NCBI GenBank assembly: GCA_938046585.1 | Contig: CALIWR010000032.1 | Location: forward strand, 1 to 42,195 | Direction of reading: 5' to 3' | Length of the DNA: 42,195 bases | Source: an uncultured Propionibacteriaceae bacterium | GTDB taxonomy: Bacteria; Actinomycetota; Actinomycetes; Propionibacteriales; Propionibacteriaceae | Shown here: positions 32,735 through 40,540 of the stretch, in pieces | How the letters are laid out: the number at the start of each line of letters is the position of its first letter | Numbering within the stretch: position 1 is the stretch's first letter | Notes under the pieces: model-generated | Told to the model about the DNA's origin: nothing | Databases searched by the model: none | What the model saw: the letters and a program-made list of their open reading frames with translations, nothing else | Translations under genes and position numbers: made by a program

Positions 32735-32758
32735 CCGGCCAGGCCGGCTGATCCGGCC
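32720..32758 (+). promoter_or_regulatory. Competing hairpins at the end of the cys leader
   Basis: GGCCG (32720-32724) can pair with CGGCC (32736-32740), with the last Cys codon of the leader ORF in the loop. GGCCGG (32742-32747) can pair with CCGGCC (32753-32758) around CTGAT. The CCGGCC at 32735-32740 is also complementary to GGCCGG, so a stalled ribosome could change which stem forms. No U-run follows. Confidence 0.35.
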
Positions 32759-32819
32759 ACGCTGCGTCCCCCTCCCATCTCGTCGTACGTCTGTACGCCG
32801 GTCGCCTCACAAGGAATTC

Positions 32820-34169
32820 ATGCCTGCCTCTGTCTCTTCGTCTGCGCCGGCCACCGGTCGGGCTGGCCTTTCGATCCCGTTCGGGGCCCAGGTCCTGATC
32901 GGCCTCGCCGCCGGGGTCCTGCTCGGCGTCCTCGCCCGGCAGACCGACGCGTCCTGGCTGGCCCAGCTGCTCACCCAGGTGGGCGCGATCTTCGTCCAGC
33001 TGCTGCGGGTGTTGGTGGTCCCCCTGGTGCTGACCGCGCTGGTGGTCTCGATCACCCACCTGCGTAAGGTCACCAACGCCGCCCGGCTCGCGGTCCAGAC
33101 CCTGCTCTGGTTCGCAATCACTGCCGCCGCCGCGGTCACCATCGGGATCCTGCTCGGGCTGCTCACCAACCCCGGCTCCAGCGCCAGCCTGCCCACCACC
33201 GGAGCCCAAGCCTCGCCCACCCAGGGCACCTGGCTGGACTTCCTGAAGTCGGTCATCCCGGCCAACATCCTGGGCCTGGAAGCTTCCTCGGCGGCCACCT
33301 CGAACGGCGCCTCCGTCGCTATCACCACCAGCCTCAGTTTTAACGTGCTGCAATTGGTGGTGATCGGGATCCTGATCGGCGCCGCCGCGCTCGCAGTCGG
33401 GGAGAAAGCCCAGCCGCTGATCGACGTCGCCGCCGCCGCGCTGGAGATCTTCCAGAAGCTCACCTGGTGGGTGATCAAGCTGACCCCGATCGGCTCGGCC
33501 GCGCTGATCGGCAAGGCCATTGCCCGCTACGGCTGGGACCTGCTCCAACCGCTGGCGGTCTTCGCCGGCGACGTGTACCTCGGCTGCCTGCTGGTCCTGT
33601 TCGGGCTCTACCCGGCATTGCTGAGGCTGCACGGGCTGTCGGTGCGGCGGTTCTTCTACGGAGCCTGGGAGGCGATCGTGTTCGCCTTCGTCTCCCGTTC
33701 TAGCGTCGCGACGCTGCCGATCACCCGGCGCGACACCATCGACCGGCTCGGCGTCCCCAGCGACTATGCCTCGTTCGCGGTGCCGCTGGGCGCCACCACC
33801 AAGATGGACGGCTGCGCCGCGGTCTACCCGGCGCTGGCCGCGATCACCGTGGCTCAGCTGTTCGGGATCGAACTTGGCACCGGGCACTACCTGTTGATCG
33901 CCTTTGTCGCCGTGGTCGGCTCGGCCGCGACCGCCGGGCTGACCGGGGCCACCGTGATGCTGACCTTGACCCTGTCGACCCTCGGGCTGCCGCTGGAAGG
34001 GGTTGGGCTGCTGCTGGCGGTCGACCCGATCCTGGACATGATCCGAACCGCGACCAACATCGCCGGGCAGGCGCTGGTGCCGGTACTGGTGGCGAGGCGG
34101 AACCGGATCTTGGACCTTGACCGGTACTACGGCCGGAGCGAACCGGCCGCCGATCTAGTCACCAACTGA
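32820..34169 (+). CDS. DAACS-family cation symporter, possible cystine transporter
   Basis: 449 residues, eight or so membrane segments and two re-entrant loops as in GltPh. HP1 is SRSSVATLPIT; TM7 carries TTKMDGCAAVYPALAA. In TM8 the substrate-site residues that correspond to GltPh Asp394, Arg397 and Asn401 are kept as Asp406, Arg409 and Asn413 (ILDMIRTATNIAGQ), but the sodium-site Asp405 is Gln417. The family moves acidic amino acids, dicarboxylates or, in the TcyP branch, cystine. The Cys-type leader peptide upstream argues for cystine, yet the kept Arg would also suit an acidic substrate. Ion coupling may differ from GltPh. Residue matches were made by eye. Confidence 0.75.
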   Translation: MPASVSSSAPATGRAGLSIPFGAQVLIGLAAGVLLGVLARQTDASWLAQLLTQVGAIFVQLLRVLVVPLVLTALVVSITHLRKVTNAARLAVQTLLWFAITAAAAVTIGILLGLLTNPGSSASLPTTGAQASPTQGTWLDFLKSVIPANILGLEASSAATSNGASVAITTSLSFNVLQLVVIGILIGAAALAVGEKAQPLIDVAAAALEIFQKLTWWVIKLTPIGSAALIGKAIARYGWDLLQPLAVFAGDVYLGCLLVLFGLYPALLRLHGLSVRRFFYGAWEAIVFAFVSRSSVATLPITRRDTIDRLGVPSDYASFAVPLGATTKMDGCAAVYPALAAITVAQLFGIELGTGHYLLIAFVAVVGSAATAGLTGATVMLTLTLSTLGLPLEGVGLLLAVDPILDMIRTATNIAGQALVPVLVARRNRILDLDRYYGRSEPAADLVTN

Positions 34170-34189
34170 GGCCTGCCAGGGGCAGGGCG

Positions 34190-34235
34190 TAGGATGGCTC
34201 GCGCCACCGGGCCCCAGCACAGCGTATGGGGGCCC
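34190..34235 (+). promoter_or_regulatory. folC -10 box and strong hairpin
   Basis: TAGGAT (34190-34195) could start a transcript near 34202, with a 75-base leader to folC. In it GGGCCCC (34209-34215) pairs with GGGGCCC (34229-34235) around a 13-base loop. The same hairpin may instead end the transporter transcript. Confidence 0.4.
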
Positions 34236-34277
34236 TGAGCGGTACGCAGACAAGTGCGGTGAGAAAGGTACGCGCCG

Positions 34278-35507
34278 GTGGTGAGTGACCTGGACCAGGC
34301 ACGGGAGGCGCTGCTGCACTTCTCCCCGCCGCGGCGTCTCGACCATGATCCGATCGTGGCCCTGAACCGGCTGCTGGACCTGCTGGGCCGTCCGCAGCGC
34401 GGGTACCAGGTGATCCAGGTCGCCGGAACCTCCGGGAAGACCTCCACCGCCTACCTGGTCCGAGGGCTGCTGGAGGCAGCCGGGCGGCGTACCGGGCTGA
34501 CCGTCTCGCCGCACATCGTGGCGGTCAACGAGCGGGTCCAGGTCGGCGGCCAGCCGCTGCCGGAACAGTCTTTCTGCCGGTACGTAACGGATTTCCTCAG
34601 GCTCGCTCGACCATTGGCCGACGATCTCACCTACTTCGAGCTGACCGTCGCCCTGGCGCTATGGGTATTCGCGCAGGAACAGGTCACAGACGCCGTGGTC
34701 GAGGTCGGGATCGGCGGTCTGCGTGACGCCACCAACGCGCTGCAGTCAGCGTCCAAGCTCTGCCTGGTGTCCGCGGTGGGCCTGGACCATACCGAGATCC
34801 TGGGCTCGAATGTTGCCGAGATCGCCGCCCAGAAGGCCGGCATCGTCGGCCCCGGTAACACGGTCGTGGTGGTGGACCAGGACGAGCAGGTGCTGCAGGT
34901 GGTACGGGACCGGGCCGACGCGGTCGGGGCCCGGATGCTGGTCGCTGGCTACCCGGCCGGGGCAAATTTCCAGGCCCGCAACGAGGCTCTCGCCAGGGCC
35001 GCCGTCGGGGTGCTCGCCGCCCGCGACGGTTTCCCGGTACCGGAACTGACCCCGCCCGACGCCCCCCCGGCCCGGTTCGAGCAGTTCACGGTGGGCGGGC
35101 ACCGGCTGGTACTGGACGGTGCCCACAATCCGCAGAAGATGGCCGGGCTGGTGCAGGCCCTGGCCGAGGCCGGGTACGGGCCGCTGGCCGCCGTCGCTAC
35201 CCTCGTCGAGGCGCCCGCGGAGAAACTTGACCAGACCCTGGCCGTCCTCGCCCCGAGCCTGTCGTTCCTGATCGTCCCAGACTACGAACTGGGGTCTGGC
35301 GACAAGGTCAAACGTTCCTTCCCGGCGGCCGTGGTCGCTGCGGCCGCGCGGCGGGTCGGGATCGTGGCCGAGGTGGCGCCGAGCATCGACGCGGCCTGGG
35401 CCCGGCTGCTCGCTCGTCGCGAGCCGGACCTGCTGGTGACCGGGTCCCTCTACCTGGCGGCCATGGTCCGGCCGTACCTGACCGGGTCGGGTGAGATCGG
35501 GTCCTAG
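34278..35507 (+). CDS. folC: Folylpolyglutamate / dihydrofolate synthase-like Mur ligase
   Basis: 409 residues from GTG 34278 (AAAGG nine bases before). The Mur-type P-loop is VAGTSGKTSTAYLV, with TSGKTS in place of the usual TNGKGS. Further FolC tags are TVSPHIVAVNERVQ, TYFELTVALALWVFAQE, VEVGIGGLRDATN, GLDHTEILGSNVAEIAAQKAGI and LVLDGAHNPQKMAGL. The enzyme adds glutamate to folates, which would serve the folD/purN/purH one-carbon work. The last stop overlaps the stop of the convergent gene by three bases. The altered P-loop leaves a small chance of a FolC-like ligase with another substrate. Confidence 0.82.
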   Translation: MVSDLDQAREALLHFSPPRRLDHDPIVALNRLLDLLGRPQRGYQVIQVAGTSGKTSTAYLVRGLLEAAGRRTGLTVSPHIVAVNERVQVGGQPLPEQSFCRYVTDFLRLARPLADDLTYFELTVALALWVFAQEQVTDAVVEVGIGGLRDATNALQSASKLCLVSAVGLDHTEILGSNVAEIAAQKAGIVGPGNTVVVVDQDEQVLQVVRDRADAVGARMLVAGYPAGANFQARNEALARAAVGVLAARDGFPVPELTPPDAPPARFEQFTVGGHRLVLDGAHNPQKMAGLVQALAEAGYGPLAAVATLVEAPAEKLDQTLAVLAPSLSFLIVPDYELGSGDKVKRSFPAAVVAAAARRVGIVAEVAPSIDAAWARLLARREPDLLVTGSLYLAAMVRPYLTGSGEIGS

Positions 35508-36019
35508 CCGGCTAGTTCGGGATGGGTGGCCGCGGCGTTCAGCTCGGCGACTAGCCGGACCGCCGCGCCCTTGAAGACGATCCCCAGCAGCAGCGCGATC
35601 CCGGAACCGTCGGTGAAAACCACCACCACCCGGCCGGCGTAGCCGATCCCGCTGGTCACCTTGGCCACCGCGACCTGGTCGCGGCGGCACTGCCAGATCA
35701 CCCGCGCCCCGGCGATCGGCTTATCAACCACCACCAACCGGTCGGTGGTGACCAGCAGGTCACCATCATGGCCGCCGTGGCGGCGTTCGTGGATCGCCTG
35801 GCGCAGGGTCACCCCGAGCGACTGCGGCGCCCCGTACACCGCCTGCCCCGGCGACATCGCCGCCAGCACCTGACGTAATCGCTCAACATCGGGATTCTCC
35901 TCGACTGGGCCGTCGATGGTCTCCGGGCCGATGACGTACGACGCCTCGGGGATCGCGAGCAGACGCTCGTGCGGCCCCAGCAGGGGGTGCAGCACACGGG
36001 TCAGTTGGGCGGGATGCAC
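35504..36019 (-). CDS. Hypothetical protein with a PH/GRAM-like C-terminal half
   Basis: 171 residues with no signal peptide and no strong membrane segment. The second half has alternating strands and a turn pattern (GDLLVTTDRLVVVDKPIAGARVIWQC, then VTSGIGYAGRVVVVFTDGSGIALLLGI) similar to PH/GRAM-like domains, in which a 'lets-see-then-convert' strand LLVTTDRLVVVD is common. The first half is helical. No catalytic motif was seen. Its stop overlaps that of folC tail to tail. The name is a structural guess only. Confidence 0.5.
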   Translation of the reverse strand: MHPAQLTRVLHPLLGPHERLLAIPEASYVIGPETIDGPVEENPDVERLRQVLAAMSPGQAVYGAPQSLGVTLRQAIHERRHGGHDGDLLVTTDRLVVVDKPIAGARVIWQCRRDQVAVAKVTSGIGYAGRVVVVFTDGSGIALLLGIVFKGAAVRLVAELNAAATHPELAG

Positions 36020-36088
36020 CCCAGCATTGTCGCGGTCCAGGCTCGCGCTGTCTACGCGCTACGGCCTGCGGGTCCGGCCCGGGTGCAC

Positions 36089-36094
36089 TAGCGT
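36089..36094 (+). promoter_or_regulatory. -10 box of icd
   Basis: TAGCGT lies about 30 bases before ATG 36124, which also has a very good Shine-Dalgarno (AGGAGG at 36115-36120). Unlike many neighbours icd has a leader. Confidence 0.35.
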
Positions 36095-36123
36095 CATCTG
36101 TACAGGCCGCGGTCAGGAGGAAT

Positions 36124-37347
36124 ATGAGCACGATCACCGTCACCGGTACCGTCGTCGAGCTAGACGGCGACGAGATGACCCGAATCATCTGGCAGGTCAT
36201 CAGAGACCGGCTGATCCGCCCGTACCTCGACCTGAACCTGGAGTACTACGACCTCAGCATCGAGAACCGCGACGCCACCGACGACCAGATCACTATCGAC
36301 GCCGCCCGGGCCATCCAGAAACACGGCGTCGGCGTCAAATGCGCCACTATCACCCCCGACGAGGCTCGGGTCGCCGAATTCGGGCTGAAGCAAATGTGGC
36401 GCTCACCTAACGGCACCATCCGTAACATTCTGGGTGGGGTGATCTTCCGGGAACCGATCATTATCTCCACTATCCCGCGGCTGGTCCCCGGCTGGACGAA
36501 GCCGATCATCATCGGCCGTCACGCCCACGGCGACCAGTACCGGGCGCAGAACTTCACGGTTCCCGGCGCCGGCACCGTCACCATCAGCTACCAGCCGGAG
36601 GACGGCTCGGCCCCGATGGAGTTCGAGGTCGCCCGGTACGGCGCCGACGGCGGGGTCGCGATGGGAATGTTCAATTTCACCAGATCGATCGAGGACTTCG
36701 CCCGGGCCAGCCTGAACTACGGCTTGCAACGCAATTACCCGGTCTACCTGTCCACCAAGAACACGATCCTCAAGGCGTACGACGGGGCCTTCAAGGATAT
36801 TTTCCAGGCGATCTACGAGGCCGAGTTTAAGTCCGATTTTGAAGCCCGCGGGCTCACGTACGAGCACCGCCTGATCGACGACATGGTGGCTGCCGCCCTG
36901 AAATGGGAGGGCGGGTACGTCTGGGCCTGCAAGAACTACGACGGCGACGTCCAGTCCGATACCGTCGCGCAGGGCTTCGGCTCGCTCGGGCTGATGACCT
37001 CGGTCCTGATGACCCCCGACGGTTCGACGGTCGAGGCCGAGGCCGCCCATGGCACCGTCACCCGGCACTACCGCCAACACCAGCAGGGCCAGCCCACCTC
37101 GACTAACCCGATCGCCTCGATCTTCGCCTGGACCGGTGGCCTGCGCCACCGCGGCCGGCTGGACGGCACCCCTGAGGTGATCGGTTTCGCCGAGACCCTG
37201 GAGCGGGTCTGCGTCGAGACCGTTGAGAGCGGCCAGATGACCAAGGACCTGGCGCTGCTGGTCGGCTCGCAGCAGCCGTGGCTGACGACCGAGGACTTCC
37301 TGACGGCGCTCGACGAGAACCTGAGCGCTCGCCTCAAAGAGGCCTGA
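36124..37347 (+). CDS. icd: NADP-dependent isocitrate dehydrogenase (homodimeric, eukaryote-like)
   Basis: 407 residues. It has VELDGDEMTRIIW, KCATITPDEARVAEFGLKQMWRSPNGTIRNILGG (substrate Ser/Asn/Arg region), GRHAHGDQYRAQNF, YGLQRNYPVYLSTKNTILKAYDGAFKDIF (catalytic Tyr and Lys), RLIDDMVAAALKWEGGYVWACKNYDGDVQSD (metal Asp) and EAAHGTVTRHYR (NADP). Length and motifs are those of the type II enzyme also found in M. tuberculosis as Icd1. It converts isocitrate to 2-oxoglutarate with NADPH. Confidence 0.95.
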   Translation: MSTITVTGTVVELDGDEMTRIIWQVIRDRLIRPYLDLNLEYYDLSIENRDATDDQITIDAARAIQKHGVGVKCATITPDEARVAEFGLKQMWRSPNGTIRNILGGVIFREPIIISTIPRLVPGWTKPIIIGRHAHGDQYRAQNFTVPGAGTVTISYQPEDGSAPMEFEVARYGADGGVAMGMFNFTRSIEDFARASLNYGLQRNYPVYLSTKNTILKAYDGAFKDIFQAIYEAEFKSDFEARGLTYEHRLIDDMVAAALKWEGGYVWACKNYDGDVQSDTVAQGFGSLGLMTSVLMTPDGSTVEAEAAHGTVTRHYRQHQQGQPTSTNPIASIFAWTGGLRHRGRLDGTPEVIGFAETLERVCVETVESGQMTKDLALLVGSQQPWLTTEDFLTALDENLSARLKEA

Positions 37348-37373
37348 CCGGTAAGCCAACCCCCGCCCACCGA

Positions 37374-37695
37374 CCGGTCCTCGCGTGGCAGGGGACTGCC
37401 AGCATTCCTACCGCGTTGGCCAGGGGCGCGATGGCCGGTCCTCGCGTGGCAGGGGGGGACTGCCGCCAGACCGAGTGCTCAGCGGCCGGTCTCCATGTGG
37501 TGGGGGACTGCCCACTATGTACGAGGACACGCAACTCCTCGCCAACGCCAGCCCCGCCGCACGAGGACTACCCTGCGGCTGGGCCGGTGATGGTGACGAT
37601 GCCGGGCGCCAGCCCCGCCGCACGAGGACTGCCCACTATGTACGGGGGCACGACTTAAAGATGCGGGGCCGGTCCCCGTGTGGTGGGGGCCTGCC
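37374..37695. CRISPR. Degenerate CRISPR-like (type I-E geometry) array without cas genes
   Basis: Six related units start at 37374, 37435, 37486, 37547, 37608 and 37669: steps of 61, 51, 61, 61 and 61. A 61-base step equals a 28-29-base repeat plus a 32-33-base spacer, as in type I-E. Units 1, 2, 3 and 6 resemble CCGGTCCCCG...GGGGACTGCC with a small stem; units 4 and 5 start GCCAGCCCCGCCGCACGAGG and end ACTGCC or ACTACC. Translated as an ORF, units 4 and 5 read SPAARGLP, a phrase often produced by mistranslated I-E arrays. Degeneration is evident: repeats differ at many places and one step is ten bases short. The sequences after units 3 and 5 share 19 bases with two mismatches. No cas gene or leader is seen. 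The array fills the gap between icd and the convergent ugd gene. Confidence 0.5.
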
Positions 37696-37726
37696 CGCAT
37701 CGACCTGGTAGAGGCCCGGTCAGCTG

Positions 37727-39040
37727 TCACCGGCTGGTGGCCCGGCCGGGCTGGATCACCTGCCACCCGGCCCGCTGCCAGGCGTCACGGTCCAGCCGCA
37801 GCCGGGCGTCGATCAGCACCTTGCGCCGGACCACCGAGCCCAGGGCGGCCGGGTCGAGCTGGCGGAACTGCGGCCACTCGGTCAGGTGCAACACCAGGTC
37901 TGCCGCGTCGAGGGCCTCGTCGAGGCTGGGGCATTGGGTGAGCTCGGGCAGGTCGACCCGGGCCTGCGGGTCGTACACCCGGACCTCGGCGCCCAGCGCG
38001 GCCAGCTGGGCCGCCACCGTCAACGCCGGAGAATTACGGGTGTCGTCGGTGCCGGGTTTGAAAGCGGCGCCGAGCACCGCCACCCGGCGGCCGGTGACCT
38101 CGTCGCCCAGGCTGCGGACCGCAATATGGGTTACCGCGCTGCGCTGGGTGTCGTTGATCGTCTCGATCGCCGTGATCAGCTGCGTCAGCTGCGGCACCCC
38201 CAGCTCGGTGGCCCGGTACGCCAGCGCGGCGATGTCTTTCGGCAGGCAGCCGCCGCCGAAACCCAGACCGGCGTTGAGGAAGTCCCGCCCAATCCGGCGG
38301 TCGTAGCCGAGCGCGTCGGCGAGCGGCACCACGTCACCCCCGGCGGCCTCACACATCTGAGCCAGGGCATTAACGAAGGAGATCTTCATCGCCAAGAAGG
38401 TGTTGGCGGCGGACTTAATCAGTTCCGCGGTGGCCAGGTCACATTCGACTACGGGAACCTGGTCCGCGATCGGCCGCGCGTACACCTGCCGCATCGTCGC
38501 CAGCGCCTGCTGTGACTGCGCCCCGAGTACGATCCGGTCCGGGCGCAGGGTGTCGGCCACCGCATGCGCCTCCCGCAGGAATTCCGGATTCCACAGCACC
38601 TCCACCCCGTCCCCGGCCGGGGCCAGCTCCCGCAGCCGCTGCTGCAGCCGGGCCGCGGTCCCGACCGGGACCGTCGACTTGCCGGCTACCAGGGTCGGCC
38701 GGGTCAGCAGCGGGCCCAGCCGGTCAGCCACCGCGAAGACTTGAGACAGGTCAGCCGAGCCGTCGGCGGCGCGGGGGGTGCCGACCGCCACAAAATGCAC
38801 GTCGGCCCAGTCGGCGATCTCGGCGTAGTCGGTGGTGAACCGCAGCTGCCCCGAAGCCACGTGGCGGGCCAGCATCGGCTCCAGGTCGGGTTCAAAGATC
38901 GTGGGGCGTCCCGCGTTGAGGCTGTCGACGCGGGCCTGGTCGATGTCGACCCCGATCACCTGGTGCCCGAACTGCGCCATCCCGGCGGCGTGGGCGGCGC
39001 CTAGGTAGTTGGTTCCGATGACGGAGACAGTGAGCGGCAC
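37727..39040 (-). CDS. ugd: UDP-glucose/GDP-mannose dehydrogenase family protein
   Basis: 437 residues from GTG 39040. The Rossmann start is VSVIGTNYLGAAHAAGMAQFGH, with Asn in place of the more usual Gly at the second loop position. Other marks are VAVGTPRAADGSADLSQVF, the ARPIADQ region, KSAANTFLAMKISFVNALAQMCEAAGGD, and the catalytic Cys in GFGGGCLPKDIAALAYR, then LGAAFKPGTDDTRNSPAL. It oxidises a sugar nucleotide twice to the uronic acid, by analogy UDP-glucose to UDP-glucuronate for cell surface polymers. Substrate is not proven; other UDP-sugars are possible. Confidence 0.88.
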   Translation of the reverse strand: MPLTVSVIGTNYLGAAHAAGMAQFGHQVIGVDIDQARVDSLNAGRPTIFEPDLEPMLARHVASGQLRFTTDYAEIADWADVHFVAVGTPRAADGSADLSQVFAVADRLGPLLTRPTLVAGKSTVPVGTAARLQQRLRELAPAGDGVEVLWNPEFLREAHAVADTLRPDRIVLGAQSQQALATMRQVYARPIADQVPVVECDLATAELIKSAANTFLAMKISFVNALAQMCEAAGGDVVPLADALGYDRRIGRDFLNAGLGFGGGCLPKDIAALAYRATELGVPQLTQLITAIETINDTQRSAVTHIAVRSLGDEVTGRRVAVLGAAFKPGTDDTRNSPALTVAAQLAALGAEVRVYDPQARVDLPELTQCPSLDEALDAADLVLHLTEWPQFRQLDPAALGSVVRRKVLIDARLRLDRDAWQRAGWQVIQPGRATSR

Positions 39041-39046
39041 GGGTAC

Positions 39047-39052
39047 ACAGTA
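39047..39052 (-). promoter_or_regulatory. -10 box of leaderless ugd
   Basis: On the minus strand TACTGT ends six bases before GTG 39040 with no Shine-Dalgarno between. It lies back to back with the TACAGT box of the divergent leader at 39063. Confidence 0.4.
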
Positions 39053-39062
39053 GTGAACCGTC

Positions 39063-39068
39063 TACAGT
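39063..39068 (+). promoter_or_regulatory. -10 box before the 11-codon ORF and CNNM gene
   Basis: TACAGT ends six bases before GTG 39075, which would therefore begin a leaderless ORF. No -35 match was found at 17 bases. Confidence 0.4.
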
Positions 39069-39074
39069 GATCGC

Positions 39075-39110
39075 GTGGACGACCGACCTCGAACACCGCG
39101 GCCCTGCTGA
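39075..39110 (+). CDS. 11-residue Asp/Pro/Arg leader ORF coupled to the CNNM gene
   Basis: The ORF reads MDDRPRTPRPC with GTG as start and ends at TGA 39108-39110, which overlaps the ATG of the transporter as TGATG. Transcription from the adjacent -10 box would make the GTG leaderless. The transporter ATG has no Shine-Dalgarno of its own, so its translation would depend on ribosomes that finish this small ORF. Asp followed by Pro-rich codons near the start resembles the kind of sequence that destabilises ribosomes at low magnesium (as in MgtL). The coding call is by position and overlap; its role is inference. Confidence 0.42.
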   Translation: MDDRPRTPRPC

Positions 39111-40447
39111 TGTCGACGTATCTGACCGACAGCCTGCTGATCTTGGTGTTTGTTGTGATTGGCGGGGTCTTCGCGGCGGCTGAGATGTCGCTGGTCTCGC
39201 TGCGGGATGCCCAGCTCAAGCAGCTCTCTGGCCGCGGCAAGCGCGGTGCCAAACTGGCCCGGCTCGCAGCTAACCCGAACCGTTTCCTGTCTGCGGTCCA
39301 GATCGGGGTCACCTTGTCTGGTTTCCTCTCGGCGGCCTTCGGTGGTGCCACCTTGGCCGATGCCTTGGCGCCGTACCTGGTCCGGCTGGGCCTGGCCGAA
39401 TCACCTGCCCGGACGGTTGCGCTGGTGCTGATTACCGTGGTGATCTCGTATTTCTCGATCGTGCTCGGTGAGCTCACCGCGAAACGGCTGGCCATGCAGC
39501 GGGCCGAGACTTTCGCCTTGGCGTTGACCCCGCTGGTGGACTTCATCGCCACCTTGGCCCGGCCTTTTATCTGGTTCTTGGGGGTCTCCACGAATGTTGC
39601 GGTCCGGGTCCTGGGCGGCGACCCGGGTGCCGCCCGGGAAGAGGTCACCGATGAGGAGATCCGGGCCCTGGTGGTGGGTTCGCAGACCCTCGGCGCCGAG
39701 GAGCGCCACATCGTCGACGAGGTCTTTGCCTCTGGCGAACGCAGCCTGCGTGAGGTGATGGTGCCCCGGACCGAGGTCGACTTTCTGCCCGGTGAGATGC
39801 CGGCCCACCAGGCGATCCGGGTGGTGCAGGGGGCCCAGCATTCTCGCTACCCGGTGGTGGGGGAGACCGTCGACCAGGTGCTCGGTTTTCTGCACGTACG
39901 GGACCTGATGGACCTCGACCCGGCCACCCGGGCCACCACGGTACGTCATCTGGTCCGCCCGGTCGCTTCGCTGCCGGAGACGGTGAAAGTGATGTACGCC
40001 CTGACGCAGATGCGCCGCAGCTCCTCGCACCTGGCGATCGTGCGTGACGAGTACGGGGGCACCGCGGGGATCGTCACTTTAGAGGACCTGGTCGAGGAGC
40101 TGATCGGGGAGATCCACGACGAATACGACGAGGTCAGCCGCCCGGTCGTGACCGGGGTTGATTCGGCTGACGTCGACGGGCTGATCACGCTGGAGCAGTT
40201 CGCTGAGCGGACCGGGCTGTTGTTGCCGGAGGGCCCGTACGACACGGTGGCCGGCTACTGGGTCGCCCAGCACGGGCAGCTGCCGCGGCTGGGGGACCAG
40301 ATCGAAGCGGTGCTCGACTTGGCCGAGGACCCGGGTACCGGGGCGGCGGTCGAGATGACCGTGACCGAGCTCGACGGTCGTCGGGCAGCTCGGATCTCGG
40401 TCCGACGCCGCGCCGGCGAGACCCCCGCCGGCACGGTCGCCGACTGA
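39110..40447 (+). CDS. CNNM/CorC-family (hemolysin-like) ion transporter
   Basis: 445 residues. The DUF21 membrane part (about 1-150) starts SLLILVFVVIGGVFAAAEMSLVSLRDAQLKQL and has ISYFSIVLGELTAKRLAMQ near helix 3. A CBS pair follows (MVPRTEVDFLPGEMP to SSSHLAIVRDEYGGTAGIVTLEDLVEELIGEI, about 215-340) and the CorC/HlyC domain with VDGLITLEQFAERTGLLLP and DTVAGYWVAQHGQLPRLGD at the end. The family exports or resists magnesium, cobalt and related cations and is often called 'hemolysin' in databases; no haemolytic activity is implied. Preceded by a coupled mini-ORF. Confidence 0.88.
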   Translation: MSTYLTDSLLILVFVVIGGVFAAAEMSLVSLRDAQLKQLSGRGKRGAKLARLAANPNRFLSAVQIGVTLSGFLSAAFGGATLADALAPYLVRLGLAESPARTVALVLITVVISYFSIVLGELTAKRLAMQRAETFALALTPLVDFIATLARPFIWFLGVSTNVAVRVLGGDPGAAREEVTDEEIRALVVGSQTLGAEERHIVDEVFASGERSLREVMVPRTEVDFLPGEMPAHQAIRVVQGAQHSRYPVVGETVDQVLGFLHVRDLMDLDPATRATTVRHLVRPVASLPETVKVMYALTQMRRSSSHLAIVRDEYGGTAGIVTLEDLVEELIGEIHDEYDEVSRPVVTGVDSADVDGLITLEQFAERTGLLLPEGPYDTVAGYWVAQHGQLPRLGDQIEAVLDLAEDPGTGAAVEMTVTELDGRRAARISVRRRAGETPAGTVAD

Positions 40448-40540
40448 GACTGTTGGCAGTGCCGCCATGATCGGGAACCGGTTTCGGTATCGTCACTATC
40501 GGCGCCGCTGAACGACGCCCAGAAGACACAGGAGTTGCTG

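Noticed and set aside
34226..34288. 20-codon ORF in the folC leader
   Set aside because: It overlaps the folC start in another frame, has no ribosome-binding site and no telling composition.
37385..37711. Long ORFs across the CRISPR-like cluster
   Set aside because: The frames consist of repeated phrases from the repeat units, lack ribosome-binding sites and end in no known domain; they are by-products of the repeats.
40467..40511. 14-codon Arg-rich ORF before the APH-fold kinase
   Set aside because: No Shine-Dalgarno precedes it, and the likely -10 box TATCGT (40488-40493) lies inside it, so it would not be transcribed in full.
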